Translations under genes and position numbers: made by a program
Assembly (NCBI GenBank): GCA_003254925.1
Contig: QANZ01045558.1
Span: 1-64,000, forward strand
Direction of reading: 5' to 3'
Length of the DNA: 64,000 nucleotides
Source of the DNA: Chamaecrista fasciculata
Lineage: Eukaryota > Streptophyta > Magnoliopsida > Fabales > Fabaceae
The notes under the pieces: generated by a model
Seen by the model: only the letters and a program-made list of their open reading frames with translations
The model's database searches: none
Told to the model about the DNA's origin: nothing
In this document: positions 58,374 through 64,000 of the stretch, piece after piece
Position numbering within the stretch: position 1 is the stretch's first letter
Layout of the letters: each line of letters begins with the position of its first letter

Positions 58374-59309
58374 ATTAAATTCAATGTTGGAGAGGTGGGG
58401 TCCATATCATTGCTCAATAAATTGTTCTATTGCACTTGAAATTAAAGTTGAAGGGTATGTTTAAGGATTTGTTTTATAATTTTTTTGTATATATATAAAA
58501 TATAATGGCTGAATCACAATGAATGAAACTATAAGGAGTGAATTATAAACTAGAAAAATTATATATAGTTGTCAAAAGGTTGATTTAACCTAAAAATTAT
58601 CCGAAAATCTAATTAAACTAAAAATATTTTGTTCTGATTTTTATTCTGTAATTTCTTTTTAAATTTGGTTAAAATTGTAGATTTATTATTATTATTATCA
58701 TTTTATAATTAAAATTTTAATAACTTAATGTTTAAATTATTAACTAATAAACAATAGATATCATCTTGGCTTTTCATATCATCTACAAATTAATGGAATT
58801 TTAGTATTGTTTAATTAGAAGAACTTAACTATTTATGATAACTCAAATAAAAATTAATGTAAATTATAAGTAAAAGTAAATTAAATTTAATCTATCCTAA
58901 ATTCCTCAATATCTTGTATATATCATATATTAAATCAGTCTAAACTCTAAAGGAATATAAAACAACATTATACATCAAAGCTTTTACCTCTCTGTGCTCC
59001 ATGCTGATCAACTGTGAGGCAAGCCAAGTCGAAATGTGGACAACTTAATTCTCTCAACTCCAATAAAAATTAAAATTAATCGTTGATTATCAGCTGGCGG
59101 ATATATGAGGATTAACACCTAATCACCCAAAAAATTATTATCGATCAGCATGTAAGTGTAAGTGATGAAGAGGGTTGGGGGGTGAAACTAAAAACTTGAT
59201 CCTTCTTCTCATTTTATATTATGTCCATGCGTTCTTGAAGGAGGGCATAAGGAAATTAACTATTTTTAGATTTATTTTTTAAAATAATATTTTGGATTAA
59301 ATTAATATA
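58374..59309. other. AT-rich intergenic sequence
   Basis: No gene or bounded repeat is recognised. Confidence 0.45.
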
Positions 59310-59435
59310 TGAGTAATAGTGTGGTTGGCCACTTGAGTAGCCATCCTTTTGTAATGAAGTGGGGAAAATTAGAGCATTGACCTAGTTTCTAGGGTAGAAA
59401 GATGCCTTAATAATCGGCCACACCATTAGTTAATT
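59310..59435. repeat. Small terminal-inverted-repeat element
   Basis: TAATAGTGTGGTTGGCCA at the left pairs with GGCCACACCATTAGTTA at the right. About 125 bp and non-coding. Probably a small MITE. Confidence 0.5.
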
Positions 59436-60322
59436 CCTTTGTTCCCGACCAAATTGCTTGTGTCTTACTTATCTTCATGACTTTCTCACCATATCTCAAA
59501 GGGTTGGAAAGTTAACCAATAGGAACGTATGTTAGTTCTTTCTTGAGTCAATTGTTTGTTTTTTCTTGAACTATAAAAAGAAAAGATATTATGGATTGCT
59601 AAGTTGAAAACTTGAGAGGGCGTCTTAGTAAAAACTTATAACAGCTCGATGTTGTCTAGGCAAAAATTAGAGCAGCGACATCTATTCAGCATGCTTCGTA
59701 TCACAAAGATGTGACTCCCAATATTTTGACTTTGTGATGCATATCTATGGTTCCTTGAAGAGTTTGGCAACAATAGGATCATTGCAGGGCACTTTCTTTC
59801 TTTACATTTTATCTATCTTTTGTAAAAAGCACTTATTATTTGTCAAATATTTACCCAATTATTCTTAATTACATTTCAATTCATGTTTCCAAATAAATTG
59901 GAGTTTATTCATTGGCTAAATTACATGGAAAGTCCTTGTTGTTTGGGGTAATTAGAGATCAAATTCTCGTAGTTCAAAAAGTGTCAAAATCGAGCTTGAG
60001 GTTTGTACTGTTAGCAGAAAGGGTCTCTATGATATATTTCTGTCCAAAAATTAACGGATCCCAATGTTTTTATCAAGATTTTCACCCGTTCTTTCAAGAT
60101 TTTTTTTTTCATTGAAGTCATTGATTCATCTAAAAACTAGTACAAAATGTTTATCATCTTTATTAAACAGGTCATGAAACCCACAAAAGAAAAAGAAAAT
60201 GATAAGTTTATAACGGCCTTCATTTTCATTTTCTCCCAATAATTATCATCAAAGTCCCCAATTCAACTCTTTCACCTTCTTCTTCATTCATATTCTTCCT
60301 CTTCAATTCCTCTCTTCTCCCT
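59436..60322. other. Intergenic sequence with foldback-like phrases
   Basis: No gene. Around 59915-60060 there is a one-sided arm of a foldback type (CTAAATTACATGGAAAGTCC, GTTCAAAAAGTGTCAAAAT). A CTTCTT-rich stretch precedes the PRA1 fragment. Confidence 0.4.
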
Positions 60323-60472
60323 TTGAAACCAGAGAGCCGTGACCACCTATGGCACCATCCCTACTTCATCTTCTCCATCGTTGTCCTCCTCATCCTCTTC
60401 TTAAGTCTCCTCTGGCACCCGATCTCACTCATCATCTTCATCATCCTCATGGTCACATGGATCTTCTGTTAG
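60323..60472 (+). pseudogene. PRA1-family protein fragment
   Basis: Fifty codons in one frame up to a TAG. The segment VVLLILFLSLLWHPISLIIF followed by IILMVTWIF is characteristic of the paired hydrophobic segments of plant PRA1 (prenylated Rab acceptor) proteins, which act in vesicle traffic in the endomembrane system. The N-terminal region, the normal continuation (LYFLR...) and the second half of the domain are missing, so this is a truncated relic. No promoter or full gene is evident. Confidence 0.6.
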
Positions 60473-60847
60473 AAAAATAATATAGGCTTTGATAGTGTAA
60501 CCGTTGTCCTCAAAGAAATTAAACCCCCACTATTCAATTGCTGCTGGGTTTGTATGACAGAATTCCTCCAGGATTTTACAAAGCCTGATATTATAGATGG
60601 CAAAACTATAATATCTTCTTAACACAATTTTGTTGAGGAAAAGTTGAAGACAATATTTCTTGATTGATAATCTGTTTGAGAGAGGAGGTGCTTCTTATAG
60701 GAGAAAAGTTGTAGAGATAAAACCTTAGGTTCGTCCACTCTCAACCTCTCATACTCAATCTTAATAACTTGTTATCACTTATCATAAACCAACACTCATG
60801 TCCCAATCAATAGACAATTATAACCATCTATATATGAAGAGTTCATG
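60473..60847. other. Non-coding sequence after the PRA1 fragment
   Basis: No coding frame continues. Nothing else is recognised. Confidence 0.4.
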
Positions 60848-61308
60848 ACAAAATCTCTTTATTTTCTTCAAATTAATAGTTTGGATGAGTTTAATGGACA
60901 ATTAAAATAAGTTCTAATGCATAGATTTGAATTTAGAAAGTGAATTTTGAAATTTAATTATCATGCATAAAACTTTAAAGTTGCAGTTTGGTCCCTATGG
61001 GATGGTTTTGATAGTTTTAATGAACTAAATGGAATCCTTTGAGATTATGGAGAGTTTTGAAATAATAATCCTGAATTTAAAATGTGGTAATTATATGTGC
61101 AGTTCAAGTTTGGATGAGAGAAATCGTCAAGTTTGTGGTGTTAGCCAATTTATTAGATTTGAAACTTGCTGGTGATTTATTTTTGGAACTTATGGATTTT
61201 ACAACGTTGTTGAAGCTCCCAAATTGATACCCAAGTCTTTGGTTGAACTCTTGGCTAAGATGCTAGGATTTTAGATGGGTGTAGGAAAAGGTAGGATAGG
61301 TTCTTGAT
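60848..61308. repeat. Dispersed repeat shared with 16735-17215
   Basis: See the copy upstream of CNX6. The right edge here directly meets the LRR fragment at about 61308, so that point is a junction. Confidence 0.6.
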
Positions 61309-61660
61309 TAGTAACTTGGGAAAGGATTCAACAAGCCAAATGCGTCCGGGGAAAGGATATTCCAAAACCAACGGGGAAGTGTATCAACAATTTCAGCACT
61401 TGAAATATCTAACCGAGTACATATTTGGGTTTGAAGCCATCTTGGAAAAGTAGGACCCAACTTGCGAGATGCTAGTGAAATGGTTTCTAGCTGAAAAGGT
61501 GCAACCCAATTGCTACTTACATTGGAGGCCAAGTCAATAAAAGACAAGCCCAAGTATTGAAGTTTAGAAAGCCTTAAAAAGTGAGTTTCAGAAAACACCC
61601 TTATAAAAGTTGTTCCTAATGGTTAAAGCCTCCAAGTTTGATAGCTTCCCAATGAAATCA
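61308..61660 (-). pseudogene. LRR receptor-like protein (Cf/RLP type) fragment
   Basis: On the minus strand the frame reads FSETHFLRLSKLQYLGLSFI, then WVAPFQLETISLASRKLGPTFPRWLQTQ, then LDISSAEIVDTLPRWFWN. This is the diagnostic C3/C4-type LRR pattern of plant receptor-like proteins with PPFQLxxIxLxSCxLGPxFPxWL. About 100 residues of an ectodomain that normally has many hundreds remain. A preceding piece (LGSYQTWRL, about 61620-61660) is in a different frame. The relic is cut by a MITE at 61666 and by a repeat at 61308. Confidence 0.78.
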
Positions 61661-61665
61661 CTTTA

Positions 61666-62172
61666 GGGTCTGTTTGGTACAAATATTTTAAATGTAAAGT
61701 AAAATGCTTTACATTGGGAAAGGAAAAGAAGGAAGGAAAGTAAAGTAGGTAAAAGGTTTGAAAGTTGTTTGGTATGAAAAAAATATTGAAGGGAAAGTAA
61801 AATAGAGAAAAAATTATTATTATCATAATGCCCTCATTATCACCTTACAGTGGGGCTAAAATATAATTTTACCCAAAAAAAATTTCTCAAGTTTTGGGCA
61901 CACAGTAGGGCCAAAATATAATTTTTGAGGCCAAAATTCAATTTTGGGGCCAAAATTCAATTTTACCCAAAATTTATGTTGGCCCCACTTTCCCTACGTA
62001 AAGCTGAAAAGCAGAGTATATTAGATGTAAAAAAACATACACTGTTCATTGTAATCACCTTTACAATGGAAAGAGCTTTACATGAGTTTAACAATTAAAC
62101 CAAACAAAATAATTTTGGGGATATGTGTTATTTTACAAGGGAAAGTTGCTTTCCCTTGTACCAAACGGAGCC
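61666..62172. mobile_element. MITE with GGGTCTGTTTGGTAC ends
   Basis: 507 bp. The left end is GGGTCTGTTTGGTACAAA and the complement of the right end GGCTCCGTTTGGTACAAG. It contains GTAAAG/CTTTAC words near both ends. It lies in or at the end of the LRR relic. Flanks give only a weak match for an 8-bp duplication. hAT type is probable from the ends. Confidence 0.72.
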
Positions 62173-62333
62173 GACTTCCATTGAAGTCCATTCTTGATAA
62201 TTAATATTTGAATTAATCAAATTCATACGTGATACAACGAAATACATAGAAACGACTAAAACTTTATTTTCTTTATCTCTCTTATTCATATAAATTACAT
62301 AGTTGGCACTTAGCATTTAATATATATTAGAAA

Positions 62334-63491
62334 GGATAAAATGCATTTTAGTAGCCTATGGTTAGGACCGAATCCACTTTGGTACCCTGAAAGACAAAAT
62401 TTTACACTTTGGTATTCTGAGGTTTGCGTCGTTAGCACTTTGGTTCCCTGTGGTTATTTTCCGTCAAGATTTAACAAAAACTGCTGACGTGGCTCAATCT
62501 TAGTCGTCAATTTCCACTACATCTTATCCGTTAGTTTCTATTGTTGCTTAAACCATATTTCTCTTCAACAAGATTTCTTTTTTGCATTTAGGTCCTCTCA
62601 CTTTGGTAAAACGAATCAAAACACAACAAACTAAAATAATTGACGGAGTTTTTAACAATTCCATTTCAAGAATTAGAGAGTTATTAAAAAAGAAATTGTA
62701 GAAAGATCATTAGAGTTTTGATGAATCAAAATCTTCCTTTTCTCATAAAACTTCTCTCAACAAAGTTCTTAATTAATCACATATTGAACTCAAATGCTTG
62801 TCATATTAATTATTTAATTTGTAAATTAATTAATGAGAATATTGTTCAAATTATTCAAGTTTATTTTAAAAATTTCATTTAAGTAGTTGTATTTGAATAT
62901 GGGTAAGACTAAATTGCATTTAATTTCTAGATTTAGGACTGATAAGTAATTATCTCCTTTTTTCTTTTTTCTAAAATTACATTTTGACCACAAAAAGTTT
63001 TTGTAATTTTTATTTTAGTCCTCAAATATCATGATTTAGGGACTTTTTTTTTGTAAATTTTGAAACTATTTAGGGGCAATCTATAATTTTTGCAAAAATT
63101 TTGTAAAATTTATCTTCTCACCATCGAACCACATAGTTTTAGGACCAAGCTGCATTTTATTTTCTAGATTTAGGACTAATTTGTAATTTTATTCTTTTTC
63201 CAATATTTTTCATAATTACATTTTGACCCCAAAATTTTGTTATAATTTTCATTTTAGTCCTCAAATATTATGATCTAGGGACGTTTTTTAAAATTTTGAA
63301 ACTATTTGGGGGCATTTTGTAATTTTTGCAAAAGTGCTAATAATTTTCCGTTAATTCTTTACTGAAAATAACCACAGGGTACCAAAGTGCTAATAGGGTA
63401 AACCTCAGGGTACCAAAGTGCCAAAATTTGTCTTTCAGGGTACCAAAGTAAATTCGATTTTAACCACAGGGTACCAAAGTGGATTTTATCC
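62334..63491. mobile_element. 1.16-kb foldback element with perfect 9-bp target duplication
   Basis: The ends are GGATAAAATGCATTTTAGTA on the left and TGGATTTTATCC on the right; both arms contain several TTTGGTACCCT/AGGGTACCAAA words. TATTAGAAA flanks both sides (62325-62333, 63492-63500). It is a larger relative of the 32063-32492 family, with a longer non-palindromic middle (about 62530-62940) and a partly duplicated segment near 62930-63340. It has no coding frame of note. Confidence 0.9.
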
Positions 63492-63500
63492 TATTAGAAA

Positions 63501-64000
63501 TGGGTATTTCTTTTTTATGTCACGATTATTGAACAAAAATTATCCATTGGAACTGGTAAAATCAATTTTCTCAACATTTACAAAGTTCTAAAATGTGAAC
63601 ACAATATGTAAAAAAAGTTTTGGCCAAAAAATTAATTTTTAAATACATGGTATGTATATATATATATATAATAAGTATATATATATATTTCACTCAATTA
63701 AGAATGTCAACTTTCATCAATGTATATATTAATTAGAACTATACTTTACAATTTCATATCTAACGACCTTGTGTACTGAATGTGAAAAAGATGTCTATTA
63801 CATGCCTCTCATGTGATCACTCATCACTCTTAAAATCAGTCACACCCATTTTAATTTTTGAAAAAGATGAACAATAAGAGTGCAATCTCTCGTGTTGTAA
63901 CCGTAAAATAATCTTCGTGATGTAATGTGAAACAGAGACAACCTATAAATCAGATTTCAGATACACTAAACAGATTATCATGTTAGTTTTCATGGTCTTC
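63501..64000. other. AT-rich sequence
   Basis: Nothing recognised apart from an (AT)n tract at about 63655-63690. Confidence 0.45.

Overview
This is a plant nuclear window, AT-rich and dominated by transposable elements. The organism is a eudicot: the first gene is a TIR-NBS-LRR (TNL) resistance gene, a class essentially absent from monocots. I cannot name the species. Two 1-base Ns and one 216-base gap (33055-33270) mark it as a draft assembly.

Layout. At 1-2406 (+) lies the 3' half of a TNL gene, starting inside its NB-ARC domain. A decayed, tail-to-tail inverted paralogue follows on the minus strand (6151-7165). Its C-terminal tail has been internally duplicated, carries an Asp/Ser minisatellite and a frameshift at a G homopolymer, and is cut off by a 2.1-kb LTR at 7166-9258. 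From 9.3 to 16 kb there are retrotransposon leader sequence, a LINE reverse-transcriptase relic, LTR-like repeats and the first long foldback elements. The region 16.1-19.7 kb holds repeats and a 46-bp piece of plastid 16S rRNA. An intact CNX6 (MoaE-type molybdopterin synthase large subunit) lies at 19885-20457 (+). Convergent with it is an intact nine-exon LAS1 pre-rRNA endonuclease gene on the minus strand (31075 down to 22475). LAS1 is bracketed by mobile DNA: an Au-type SINE abuts its stop codon and a foldback begins about 100 bp upstream of its ATG.

From 31 to 64 kb the window is mostly mobile DNA: hAT MITEs with 8-bp target duplications, tRNA-derived SINEs, a deleted Athila-like element (37.1-43.9 kb), a dead copia pol (43.9-45.0 kb), a poly(A) retroposon with an 18-bp target duplication, and many long hairpin elements. 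Several hairpins have 9-bp target duplications typical of Mutator-like transposition. One probable gene, a small RIN4/NOI-type protein, sits at 46122-46520 (-) with a hairpin element 27 bp beyond its stop. Gene relics at the far end are a PRA1-family fragment (60.3 kb) and an LRR receptor-like-protein fragment (61.3-61.66 kb).

How the genes relate. CNX6 (molybdenum cofactor) and LAS1 (ribosome biogenesis) are housekeeping genes with no functional link. The TNLs, RIN4-like gene and LRR fragment all belong to immune-receptor biology. The most unusual signal is non-coding: a set of modular, nested, near-full-length palindromic elements sitting in introns, promoters and 3' UTRs.
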